DNA of 64,000 nucleotides from positions 310,001-374,000 of the forward strand of contig OY725490.1 of assembly GCA_963281255.1 (NCBI GenBank). The letters run 5' to 3'. Position 1 is the stretch's first letter, and each line of letters opens with the position of its first letter. This document shows, in pieces, positions 50,023 to 59,179 of the stretch. The translations under genes were made by a program, and so were the position numbers. The DNA comes from Aphrocallistes beatrix (Eukaryota > Porifera > Hexactinellida > Sceptrulophora > Aphrocallistidae). The notes under the pieces are model-generated. The model had not been told where the DNA came from. It made no database searches and saw only the letters and a program-made list of their open reading frames with translations.

Positions 50023-50097
50023 CAACCCTATCACTGCGCTCTCTCCCTTGACAACACGCTGGAATTCCTCCTCCCCGAATCTCCCTTAATTATAGTG
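50023..50097 (+). pseudogene. 75-bp internal fragment of GLI exon 6
   Basis: It is almost identical to 38612-38686 (CAACCCTATCACTGCGCTCT ... CTCCCCGAATCTCCCTT). It is followed directly by AATTATAGTGTATCC, sequence that in the other copies lies downstream of the GLI 3' flank. It is therefore an internally deleted unit, not a separate insertion. Confidence 0.85.
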
Positions 50098-50258
50098 TAT
50101 CCTTTATCACCTCACTTTTGAATCGAAATGCATCACAAGTTTTCCTCTGCAAGCGTATCGGATCTATTTGTTGGGAACTCTGTCCAATCCACACTTCACA
50201 ACAATTTGCATGTCAGCATCCTTATTTATAGACACTTTACAACTAAAAATGCAACATA

Positions 50259-50751
50259 CAGTCGACTCTCGTTAATACGAACACGGATAAGGAGTACAAT
50301 CGGATAAGAAGTACAAGTTTTGATTCCCCAACCTAATCTATGGCAAAATATATACAAACGAACTCCGGTTAACACGAACACGTATAAGACGAAATATCGG
50401 ATAATAAGTACGATTTGTGGGTCCCCTTCAGTGCGTTTTCAATACTAAATACATCGGTTAATTCGAACACGGATAATACGAACAGGTGTGTGCCTACGAG
50501 CACTTTGAATATGGTACGTAGTATGTACGTAGATAGATACTAGACAGATATTTCTCAATGAAAATACAGTCGAATCTCGTTAATACAACATGGATAATGA
50601 GTTCTCTATTTGACAAGTACAATTTCATACTCTCACGTAGTTATCACTATGTATATTAAGTATTTGGACAAATGTGGCTATGTACGTACTTCGGTTAATA
50701 CGTACCCCGGATAAAGGGTACAAATCTCCACGGTCCTTTGGTGTTTGACTG
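50259..50751 (+). mobile_element. pogo-like MITE flanked by TA
   Basis: A 493-bp element with a left end CAGTCGACTCTCGTTAATAC and a decayed right end TTTGGTGTTTGACTG, and TA on each side. The flanks, ATGCAACA and ATTGCAACTTATAATG, join to match the uninterrupted sister sequences near 45410 and 48283, which supports insertion into a TA of the B upstream region. Confidence 0.9.
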
Positions 50752-50898
50752 TAATTGCAACTTATAATGTTTTTAAAAGCTGTTTATTTACTAGTTTCTT
50801 CTAGTCTATAGTGTACCACTGGTGGGAATCCCTAGTGTATTATATTTCTTTGACAAAACATATTTTTCTCTTTATAGCCAATTTTACATTTTAACCAG

Positions 50899-51801
50899 AT
50901 GGAGCAACTTAATAATTTCGAAGACAACCATAGCAACTACCTTTTTGACCATTTGACAGTGCCACCATATCCTGGTGCAGGATTTGAGCATCCTCTTCAG
51001 CCTACTTGTGTCACTACTGATCCATATACTAAAAGTATTTATGTAGTAGAATTGGTTGCTGATTGTCTACGTGTGTCTATCCTTTCAGAGTCAGGAGACA
51101 TTGTAAACCGATTCATACAAGAAGATTTAGGTTTTCCACATGGAATTGCTATCTATCAGGACAATCTCTATATGACTCTTTCAAGGAAACCCTTTTTGGT
51201 CAATTTCAAAGTAGCAGATGATCTCCATCTTATCAGAAGCAAAGAGGACATTGGATCTAGTGTAGACTGCAAGTTCCAGTTTGATCACCACAGAAGACTC
51301 GCAATATCCAATAACGGAGATGTCTTTGTTATTGATTTTGAGAAAAAATCGTATTCAAATCCTTGATGGAGATCTAAACTACAAGCGACAGATCTCCCAC
51401 TACTCCATGGTACTCCCATGTGATGTTGAGCTGACAGCAGATGAAGTATTCGTACTTTGTTTCAACCCTCTACACTCACGTTACTGCATTCTGGTGTTCA
51501 ATCAAATGGGCCTCAAACTGCGCTCCATCTTCCTACGCGGATTAGAGATCTGTGGATGGGAAACTTCCTTAATCCTGCATTCTGTTTGGATTGTAATGAG
51601 AATTTTGTTATAAGTGATGTCGAAACTGGCGGAATAAACTTCTTCACAAAAGAGGGAGTTCTCTTTCAGAAGTTAGGAAAGTTGGGTCAAGATCCAGGAA
51701 TGTTCGACGCTATAACAGGATTAACGTTAACAAGCAACCACAAACTAGTTGTTGTGTCAATGCTTGGTGATTTTATAATTCAGATATTTTCTTGCTTTTA
51801 A
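50899..51801 (+). pseudogene. Broken NHL-propeller gene, subfamily B
   Basis: It has a normal start (MEQLNNFEDNHSNYLFDHLT) and a normal-looking leader (50822-50877), but two frameshifts. The first is in blade 3 near 51340, where TTTTGAGAAAAAATCG stands for a LCRHR-coding stretch. The second is near 51555, in the loop before blade 5, where four bases are missing relative to the related copy at 46200. Blades 5-6 (FCLDCNENFVISDVETGGIN and LTSNHKLVVVSMLGDF) are otherwise intact to the stop. A sequencing error cannot explain both lesions easily. Confidence 0.87.
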
Positions 51802-52240
51802 TTTTTGGCTACAATATTTTTCACTTACTTTATTTTTTGTCTATACACTTCTAGAAGTATTATTATTTTTAGCGAAACTAATAAAAGGCAAAAGAATGTT
51901 AAATAGTCTTATAATTGTGTAGAAAATAACAAATTAATATTCCTTGAATATACAATTTGCTAAAAGTAGAAATAGTGTGTTAGCTCGGATAATCCTAGCG
52001 TTTTAATCAGGGTTAGCAGGTTTTGTCCACTTGGACAAAACCTAGAGGTTTTAACCAGCTTAAAACCGTCCTGTCAAAAACCTCTTGGGTGGACAAAACT
52101 GGACAAAACCTTTTCAAAACGTTTTATCCAAGTTGTGTCCAGGTTTTGTCCAAGTGTTGTTCGTGTCTTCCATGATAAATCGAATACAAATTATGCGCGC
52201 TTGTAGTTTATTATATTTCTTTGACAAAACATATTTTTCT
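51802..52240. other. Intergenic with GGACAAAACC repeat at 52012-52165
   Basis: CAGGGTTAGCAGGTTTTGTC is followed by many direct and inverted GGACAAAAC/GTTTTGTCC words ending near CCAAGTGTTGTTCGTG. The CAGGGTTAGC end suggests a hAT-type element, but no matching right end was found. It cuts off the upstream leader of the gene at 52277, as R1 does at 44267. Confidence 0.55.
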
Positions 52241-52276
52241 CTTTATAGCCAATTTTTCTTTTTGTTTTCTAACCAA

Positions 52277-53173
52277 ATGGAGCAGCTTAGGAATTTTGAA
52301 GAAAAACATAACAAATACATTTTCAACCATTTGACAGTGTCACCGTCTGGTGCAAGATCTTGGGATACTTTTCATCCTACTTGTGTCACTAGTGATCCGT
52401 ATACTGAACATATTTATGTAGGAGAATACGGTGCTGGTTATCTTCGTATGTCTATCCTTTCAGAGTCAGGAGACATTGTAAACCAATTCATACAAATTGG
52501 TTTTGGTTTTCCACTTGGAATTGCTATCCATCAGAACAATCTCTATATAACTCTTTTAGAAACACCTTTTTTGGTCCATTTTAAAGTAGCAGATGATCTC
52601 CATCTTATCAGAAGCAAGGAGGACATTGCATCTGATGTAGACGAGAATAAGCAGTTAAGAAAACTCGCAGTCTCCAATAGCGGAGATGTCTTTGTTACTG
52701 ATTCGTATAGACATCGTCTTCAAATCCTTGATGGAGAATTAAACTATAAGCGACAGATCTCCCACTACTCCATGAGACGTCCATGTGATGTTAAGCTGAC
52801 AGCAGATGAAGTATTCGTACTTTGTCTCAATCCTCTACACGCACGTTCCTGCATTCTGGTGTTCAATCAAATGGGATTCAAACTACGCTCCATCATCCCA
52901 CGTGCATTAAGTGAACCTAAATTCTCCCGAATAATCTTCCCTTATCCTGTATTCTGTTTGGATAGTTATGGAAATTTTATTATAAATGATATCAAAACGG
53001 GCGAAGTCAAGTTCTTCACAAAGGAAGGAACTCTCTTCCAGAAGTTAGGAAAGTCTGGTAATGCTCCTAGATTGTTTGATTATATAACTGGATTGACTCT
53101 AACAGCCAACCACAAACTGATTGTTCTGTCCATGTATGGCTATTTTAATGTGCAAATATTTTCTTGTATCTAA
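52277..53173 (+). CDS. NHL-repeat six-bladed propeller protein, subfamily B
   Basis: The protein is 298 residues. The frame extends upstream through repeat sequence, but the family start is MEQLRNFEEKHNKYIFNHLT. Blades: TCVTSDPYTEHIYVGEYGAG (1), LGIAIHQNNLYITLLETPFL (2), KLAVSNSGDVFVTDSYRHRL (3), PCDVKLTADEVFVLCLNPLH (4), FCLDSYGNFIINDIKTGEVK (5), LTANHKLIVLSMYGYFNVQI (6). The blade 2-3 loop (DVDENKQLRK) is like that of the gene at 39732, while the blade 4-5 loop (ALSEPKFSRIIFPYP) is like that at 44267. The protein is a mosaic of two relatives. The leader donor is missing upstream, so expression is uncertain. Confidence 0.92.
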   Translation: MEQLRNFEEKHNKYIFNHLTVSPSGARSWDTFHPTCVTSDPYTEHIYVGEYGAGYLRMSILSESGDIVNQFIQIGFGFPLGIAIHQNNLYITLLETPFLVHFKVADDLHLIRSKEDIASDVDENKQLRKLAVSNSGDVFVTDSYRHRLQILDGELNYKRQISHYSMRRPCDVKLTADEVFVLCLNPLHARSCILVFNQMGFKLRSIIPRALSEPKFSRIIFPYPVFCLDSYGNFIINDIKTGEVKFFTKEGTLFQKLGKSGNAPRLFDYITGLTLTANHKLIVLSMYGYFNVQIFSCI

Positions 53174-53271
53174 TTTTTTAAATACATTACGATTATCATA
53201 CATGTCAACCTGAGCCATGATAAAATCGGGAAATGGTGGGGTTTTCACATATTATCATATAGATTTTACAT

Positions 53272-53301
53272 AATTTAACGCCAGGTAGACTGAACAAACT
53301 A
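53272..53301 (+). pseudogene. Relic of the last GLI codons cut by a mariner-like element
   Basis: TAACGCCAGGTAGACTGAAC and AAACTA are followed by the element at 53302, which begins where AAATTAGATTAG would continue. Confidence 0.65.
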
Positions 53302-53778
53302 CACTGCCCGAACAAAAGTATTCGTACACCCCATATTTCCCCATACAAATAGTTATAATACTGATTTATTTAGCGAGTCAAGGTATTTATTTGGTAATAG
53401 ATACGCTCAATTTAACTCAAATTCGAATTCTCCATATTCGAATTACTCACTTTTTAATCTCTCAACTTGTTTACACTTCCGCAAGGTTAAAAATGTTCAA
53501 ACTGTGCCACCTCAAACCACCAATGCTATCCTATTCAATGGTAATCACTCGCGACATGTGGCATATGAAAGTAAATGCTGAAAATACTTAATCTTGAAGA
53601 AGAGTAGTTAAGTTGAAAACTTATAAAGTGAGGCATTTGAACGTGAAGAATTCGAATTTGAATTCAAATTAAGTGTCTCTCTCACAAATTAGATATTCCT
53701 GAAGCGCTAAATAAATCAGTATTATAACTATTTGCATGGGGGATTATGTGGTGTACGAATACTTTTGTTCAGGCAGTG
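53302..53778 (+). mobile_element. Long-terminal-repeat-ended mariner-like fold-back MITE
   Basis: A 477-bp element whose first and last 75 or so bases are inverted copies: CACTGCCCGAACAAAAGTAT at the left, ATACTTTTGTTCAGGCAGTG at the right, with CTGATTTATTTAGCG and CGCTAAATAAATCAG inside. CACTG ends and a TA on the left flank (TG on the right, probably a mutated TA) point to Tc1/mariner. The inner part also pairs (AAATTCGAATTC with GAATTCGAATTT). No transposase. Confidence 0.9.
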
Positions 53779-53849
53779 TGCATGTTTCCTCTATTCGTAC
53801 GCGGTGGGAATCCCTAGTGTATTATATATCTTTGGTCAAATGTTTTCTC

Positions 53850-54725
53850 TACCGGCAATCCTTTTCTTTCCTAAGCAAATATACCACTTTATGAATTTCC
53901 ATGAATAACATAACAACTACCTTTTTTACCATTTATCAGTCTTATCATGTGTTAGTAGTCTGGATGATTATCTTAGGCATATTTGTATCAATGTTGATAC
54001 ATGTACTGAACATATTTGTGTATTAGAAGGATAGAATGTGTGTATATACAGTCGACTCTCGTTAATACGAACACGGATAAGGAGTACAATCGGATAAGAA
54101 GTACAAGTTTTGATTCCCCAACCTAATCTATTGCAAAACATATACAAACGAACTCCGGTTAACACGAATACGGATAAGACGAAATATCGGATAATAAGTA
54201 CGATTTGAGGGTCCCCTTCAGTGCGTTTTCAATACTAAATACATTGGTTAATTCGAACACATATATTTCTCAATGAAAATACAGTCGAATCTCGTTAATA
54301 CAACATGGATAATGAGTTCTCTATTTGACAAGTACAATTTCATACTCTCACGTAGTTATCACTATGTACTATATTAAGTATTTTGGATAAATGTGGCTAT
54401 GTACGTACTTCGGTTAATACGTCGTACTCCGGATAAGGAGTACAAATCTCCACGGTCCCTTGGTGTACGTGTTAACGGGAGTCAACTGTATGTAGTTATT
54501 TACTTAGAGTCAGGGAACATTGTGAATCAATTCTCACAAAGAGGTTTATATTCCCCATTATATCTCATGGGAAAATCCCTTCCCTTATCTTTTATTCTGC
54601 TTAGATAGTATTCAAATTTTATTATAAGTGATTTCGAAACAGATGAAGTCAAGTTCTTTACAAACAAGGGTACTCTCTTTCAGGAGTTCGGAAAATTTGT
54701 TCAAGAACCGGGAATGTTTTGCTGT
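53850..54725 (+). pseudogene. Decayed B-type NHL gene split by a pogo-like MITE
   Basis: The 5' part, to 54048, has traces of the start (AGCAAATATACCACTTTATG, AATTTCCATGAATAACATAA) and blade 1 (ACATGTACTGAACATATTTG). The 3' part, from 54491, has GAGTCAGGGAACATTGTGAA and ATGATTTCGAAACAGATGAA-like blade 5 sequence, then joins GLI exon 6 at about 54725. It is the counterpart of 46330-47097. Confidence 0.82.
54049..54488 (+). mobile_element. pogo-like MITE flanked by TA
   Basis: A 440-bp element with ends CAGTCGACTCTCGTTAATAC and GTTAACGGGAGTCAACTG and TA on both sides. It is the duplicate of 46462-46860 at the same place in the NHL relic, with different internal deletions. Confidence 0.92.
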
Positions 54726-55504
54726 ATCACTCCTCCTCTCTGCGGAAACACCTCAGGACCTGTCCCCCCACCCTTAAACCGGAAACTGAACCGGAAAGGA
54801 AACCGAACCTCCTATTCAAGTCTGAGCCTCCTGGTAGCCCACAGGGCGCCTACTCTCAACCCTATCACTGCGCTCTCTCCCTTGACAACACGCTGGAATT
54901 CCTCCTCCCCGAATCTCCCTTGGAGGGACTGGCTCAGTTTGAGAGTCCTTTGGTGTCGCCGCACCTCACAGAAGAACAGCTGTTCAAAGCCGCGCGCGCC
55001 AACTTCACACCACTCTCCTCCCACGCGGGGAACAGGAACAAGTCAATGGATTCCAATCTCTCCTACCTGACGTCAGGGCTGGGCTCTTCTCTCCAATCAG
55101 ATGGCGCGGTGTCGCTAGTGGCCTCACCATTTCACACCTTAGCTGGTCCCTTCTCGCCCTCTCTCTCCGACTACTCGGACCTGATCAGTGAGGCCTCCTA
55201 CCGCCACGAAGCCATCGGAGTGTCGCTGCCGCCGCTGCAGAGATCTCGAGCCTCCTCCATCTCCAGCGACACCAGGGACTTCCAGTTCACACCTTCACAC
55301 GTGCCAGAGTTGCCTAAAATAGCGACACAGCGAGGTGTGAAGGAGCGCTCCGACCATTCGTGCAGGTATATGCGCGACATAATGCCAAGCAACAACCTCC
55401 AAGTGGCCTCTCTTGACGACCACATGCATGCGTTGGTATGTGAAAACGAAATATTCGGATTCTCCCATAACGCCGGTAGACTGAACGGACTAAAATTAGA
55501 TTAG
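54726..55504 (+). pseudogene. Truncated copy of the GLI C-terminus, second
   Basis: Open for about 255 codons from [15 protein letters not shown] to NAGRLNGLKLD and stop, with very few changes from GLI exon 6 (for example RKPNLLFKSEP for [11 protein letters not shown], and GRLNG for GILNG). The junction lacks an acceptor and an in-frame ATG. Another frame starting at the ATG at 54714 would read NHL-like residues into out-of-frame GLI sequence. It keeps the HM dipeptide that the 47-kb copy lost, so the two copies are independent descendants. Confidence 0.82.
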
Positions 55505-56013
55505 TTCCATTTTGATTTTATATTTGTTTGCATTTTGTCTACAAATTTGTTTACAATATTTGTTCGCAAAATTTCTGTAATTTGCGTATTTTATCGAATG
55601 ATTCTCCCATTAATTGACGCTAGAAATAGAACCAAATATAACTAGTTACTAAAGCAAAGCAAAGGAATGTTATGTATTCCGTTATTTGCAAACAAATGGC
55701 AAATGACTTCCTTGAAATCAGCGATCTACTAAGAACACAAATTCCTTGTTGTCTCGAATAGATTATCTGCTCCATTAACTATAGTGTATCCTTCATGACC
55801 TCACTTTTGAATCTAAATGCATCACAAGTTTTCCTCTGCTTGCGTATCTGATCTATTTGTTGGGAACTCTGTCCAATCCACACTTCACACCAATTTGCAT
55901 TCAGCATCCTTATTTGTGGACACTTTGCAAACTAAAATGCAATGTAATTGGAACTAATAATGTTTTTAAAATTGTTTATATACTAGTTTCCTCTAGTCGA
56001 TATTGGTCCACTG
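55505..56013. other. GLI 3' flank copy and upstream region of the B gene
   Basis: A near copy of 47856-48359, with the same order of landmarks (GTTACTAAAGCAAAGCAAAG, TAGTGTATCCTTCATGACCT, GGGAACTCTGTCCAATCCAC, CTAGTTTCCTCTAGTCGATA). Confidence 0.6.
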
Positions 56014-56095
56014 GTGGGAATCCATAGTGTATTATATTTCTTTGAAACATGTTATTTTTCTTTACAGCCAATTTTACATTTTCTTTTCTAACCAA

Positions 56096-57007
56096 ATGGA
56101 GCAACTTCTGAATTTCGAAGACAACCATAGCAACTACATTTTCAACCATTTGACAGTGGTACCATCTACTGGTACAAGTGATGAGTATCCTCTTCACCCT
56201 GTCTGTGTCACTACTGATCCGTATACTGAACATATTTATGTGGGAGAATTGGGTGCTGATTGTCTACGTGTGTCTATCCTTTCAGAGTCAGGGAACATTG
56301 TAAAACAATATTCACGAGAATTTTTATTTTACCCAAAAGTAATTGCTATCCATCAGGACAATCTCTATATGACACTTTCTACAGCACCCTTTTTGGTTCA
56401 TTTCAAAGTAGCAGATGATCTCCATCTTATCAGAAGCAAGGAGGACTTAGGATTTTGTGTAGACAAGCCTAATCAGGTAGGAAGACTCGCAGTATCCAAT
56501 AGCGGAGATGTCTTTGTTGCTGATTTGTATAGACATCGTATTCAAATCCTTGATGGAGATCTAAACTACAAGCGACAGATCTCCCACTACTCCATGGTAA
56601 ACCCATGTGATGTTAAGCTGACAGCAGATGAAGTATTCGTACTTTGTCTCAATCCTCTACACTCACGTTACTGCATTCTTGTATTCAATCAAATGGGCTT
56701 CAAACTACGCTCCATCATCCCACGTGGATTAAATGAAGCTGAATTCGAACTCCCCCGTTGGGTCGATCCACGTTATTATCCTGTATTCTGTTTGGATAGT
56801 TTTGGAAATTTTATTATAAATGATGTCAAAACGGACGAAGTCAAGTTCTTCACAAAGGAGGGAACTCTCTTTCAGAAGTTAGGAGGGTTTGGTTCTGATC
56901 CGGGATTGTTTTTGCATATAACTGGATTGACTTTAACAGCCAATCACAAACTGATTGTTCTGTCCATGTATACACATTTCAATTTGCAAATATTTTCTTG
57001 CGTTTGA
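56096..57007 (+). CDS. NHL-repeat six-bladed propeller protein, subfamily B
   Basis: The protein is 303 residues, starting MEQLLNFEDNHSNYIFNHLT after a putative 54-bp leader intron (56014-56067). Blades: VCVTTDPYTEHIYVGELGAD (1), KVIAIHQDNLYMTLSTAPFL (2; Val where Gly is usual), RLAVSNSGDVFVADLYRHRI (3), PCDVKLTADEVFVLCLNPLH (4), FCLDSFGNFIINDVKTDEVK (5), LTANHKLIVLSMYTHFNLQI (6). The loop before blade 5 is the longest among the intact B genes (LNEAEFELPRWVDPRYYP) and is shared with the fragment at 61690. Blade 1 and the upstream DNA match 48445; later parts do not, again a mosaic. No targeting signal; ligand unknown. Confidence 0.93.
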   Translation: MEQLLNFEDNHSNYIFNHLTVVPSTGTSDEYPLHPVCVTTDPYTEHIYVGELGADCLRVSILSESGNIVKQYSREFLFYPKVIAIHQDNLYMTLSTAPFLVHFKVADDLHLIRSKEDLGFCVDKPNQVGRLAVSNSGDVFVADLYRHRIQILDGDLNYKRQISHYSMVNPCDVKLTADEVFVLCLNPLHSRYCILVFNQMGFKLRSIIPRGLNEAEFELPRWVDPRYYPVFCLDSFGNFIINDVKTDEVKFFTKEGTLFQKLGGFGSDPGLFLHITGLTLTANHKLIVLSMYTHFNLQIFSCV

Positions 57008-57592
57008 TTTGAAATACAATTTTCTTTATCTTTTGGTTTTTGGATTATTTGAGATTTGTGAAGTGTCAAGTAAAGTTATTTACAAAAGAAGGGAAACTCG
57101 CCTCTACCGTATTTTATATTTGAAAATTTTATATTTGTTTGCATTTTGTCTATATATATAACTAGTTATTAAAGCAACGCAATGGAATGTTAAATAATCC
57201 ATTATTTGAAAACAAATAGCAAATTACTCCTTGAAATCAGCGATCTACTAAGAACACAAACTCCTTGTTGTCTCGAATAGTTTATCTGCTCCATTAATTA
57301 TAGTGTATCCTTCATGACCTCACTTTTGAATCTAAATGCATCACAAGTTTTCCTCTGCTTGCGTATCTGATCTATTTGTTGGGAACTCTGTCCAATCCAC
57401 ACTTCACACCAAATTACATGTGAGCATCCTTATTTGTAGACACTTTACAGGAACTAATAATGTTTTTAATACTGTTTATGTACAAGCTTCCTCTTGTCGA
57501 TAGCGGCCTACTTATGGGAACCCCTTGTGTATTTTATTTCTTTGATAAAACATATTTTTTATAGCCAATTATATATTTTATTTTCTAACCAA
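57008..57592. other. 3' flank and B-type upstream region
   Basis: It contains the CTCGCCTCTACCGTATTTTA block also found at 58415 and 62055, a short GLI-flank scrap (TATTTGTTTGCATTTTGTCT), and the B upstream landmarks (TAGTGTATCCTTCATGACCT, GGGAACTCTGTCCAATCCAC). The leader donor before the next gene reads CTT|ATGGGA, so the GT is lost. Confidence 0.5.
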
Positions 57593-58380
57593 ATGGAACA
57601 ACTTAGGAATTTGGAAGACAACCATGACAACTACCTTTTTGACCATTTGACAGTGTCGCCATATCTTGGTGCAATATTTGAGTGTCCTTCTAATCCTACT
57701 TGTGTCACTACTGATCCGTATACTAAACATATTTATGTAGGAGAACAGTTTCATAAAATTATGCGTGTGTTTGTCTTCTCAGAGTCAGAGATTTGGTATA
57801 GGCAAGTATAAGCAGTTAGGAAAACTCGCAGTATCCAATAGCGGAGATGTCTTTGTTACTGATTTTGACAGACATCGTATTCAAATCCTTGATGGAGATC
57901 TAAACTACAAGCGACAGATCTCCCACTACTCCATGAGACGTCCATGTGATGTTAAGCTGACAGCAGATGAAGTATTCGTACTTTGTCTCAACCCTCTACA
58001 CTCACGCTACTGCATTCTGGTGTTCAATCAAATGGGCTTTAAACTACGCTCCATCATCCTACGCGGATTAAGTAAACTTATCTAAAATCTCCCCATGGAT
58101 CGATCCTTTCCATTATCCTGTATTCTTTTTGGATAGTAACGGAGATTTTATTTTAAATGATGTCAAAACGTGCGAAGTCAAATTCTTCACAAAGGAGGGA
58201 ACTCTCTTTCAGAAGTTAGGAAGGTCTGGTTTTGATCCGGGATTGTTTTTTCATATAGCTGGATTGACTTTAACAGCCAATCACAAACTGATTGTTCTGT
58301 CCATGTATGGAGATTTCAAATTGCAAATATTCTCATGCATTTTATTTGAAATACAATATTCTTTATCTCGAAGCTTTTAG
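57593..58380 (+). pseudogene. Broken NHL-propeller gene, subfamily B
   Basis: It has a normal start (MEQLRNLEDNHDNYLFDHLT) and blade 1. A deletion of roughly 210 bp at about 57790 then removes blade 2, joining CAGAGTCAG to AGATTTGGTATAGGCAAG and changing the frame. Blades 3-4 are intact. The loop before blade 5 has a stop (LRGLSKLI then TAA at 58083) with a shifted frame, and blades 5-6 follow in another frame (SNGDFILNDVKTCEVKFF and onward). The stop-containing loop is shared with 63420 in the last copy. Confidence 0.88.
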
Positions 58381-59179
58381 ATTATTTGAGATTTGTTCTT
58401 TACAAAAGAAGGGAAACTCGTCGCTACCGTATTTTTAATTGAAAATGATTGGACAAAAGGAAATAGGATTTTGTCCTATAATTCCGAAATTTTATGACTG
58501 AAGTTTTGTATTTAATATGAAATGTGGACCTTACATAACTTAACCAAATCTTCTTATCCACACTAACCATTAACTGTCCATATTGCTGTGTTCTTCATTA
58601 CTTTTAATGTACATTTAATGAATTTAATGTCTATCTTCCTTCATTTGTCTACTCGTATGTTCTCAAACCTTTATAATTAGTGCAGTTCCTAATATAGGAG
58701 ATGCCTTATGTCATAATCGCCGTGCGACGTCCGTATATCTGCTTCTGGAAATTCTATTCGAATAAATCAACCAAATTTGGACCACATATTCCTTATATGG
58801 TGGATATTTGAACCTGGGTCCATATTCTGAAAATCTTTTACAACTTTTTTCAAATGGTTTTAAACTGTATTCGCCATTCAGAATCCAGGATTTAACATTG
58901 AAGTTTGAGAAAACAGGAATCAATATTAGCAAAGTGTAAGCTTATCACTTATGGTTCAAATGTCTCAAATTTCACTTCTCTGAGTTCAGTCAGAGTCATG
59001 TGAGATTTGTAGGTGATAATCGAGATTGATATCTTGGTTATTGACTCAAAATATTTAGGGAATCAATCACGGAAACATTTCTATTTTAGACAGTGAGTTC
59101 AAGTCTATACGTAGCTTCCTTAATACTGATCACTCATGTTCTACTCTTGATCTTTATTTCTAATCAATTAGAGCAACTT
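58381..59179. repeat. Intergenic; block B' first copy at about 58690-58930
   Basis: The block CTAATATAGGAGATGCCTTA, GTGCGACGTCCGTATATCTG, TTTGGACCACATATTCCTTA, TTGAACCTGGGTCCATATTC recurs at 60310-60560 and 62290-62530, always between B-type copies. The 59-kb and 62.7-kb genes follow it with a different 5' region (GAGTTCAGTCAGAGTCATGT) from the earlier B genes. It is part of a local repeat unit about 2-4 kb long. Confidence 0.7.

Noticed and set aside
52085..52276. 64-codon in-frame extension before the B gene at 52277
   Set aside because: It runs through the GGACAAAACC repeat and the leader region. Nothing similar precedes the other B genes.
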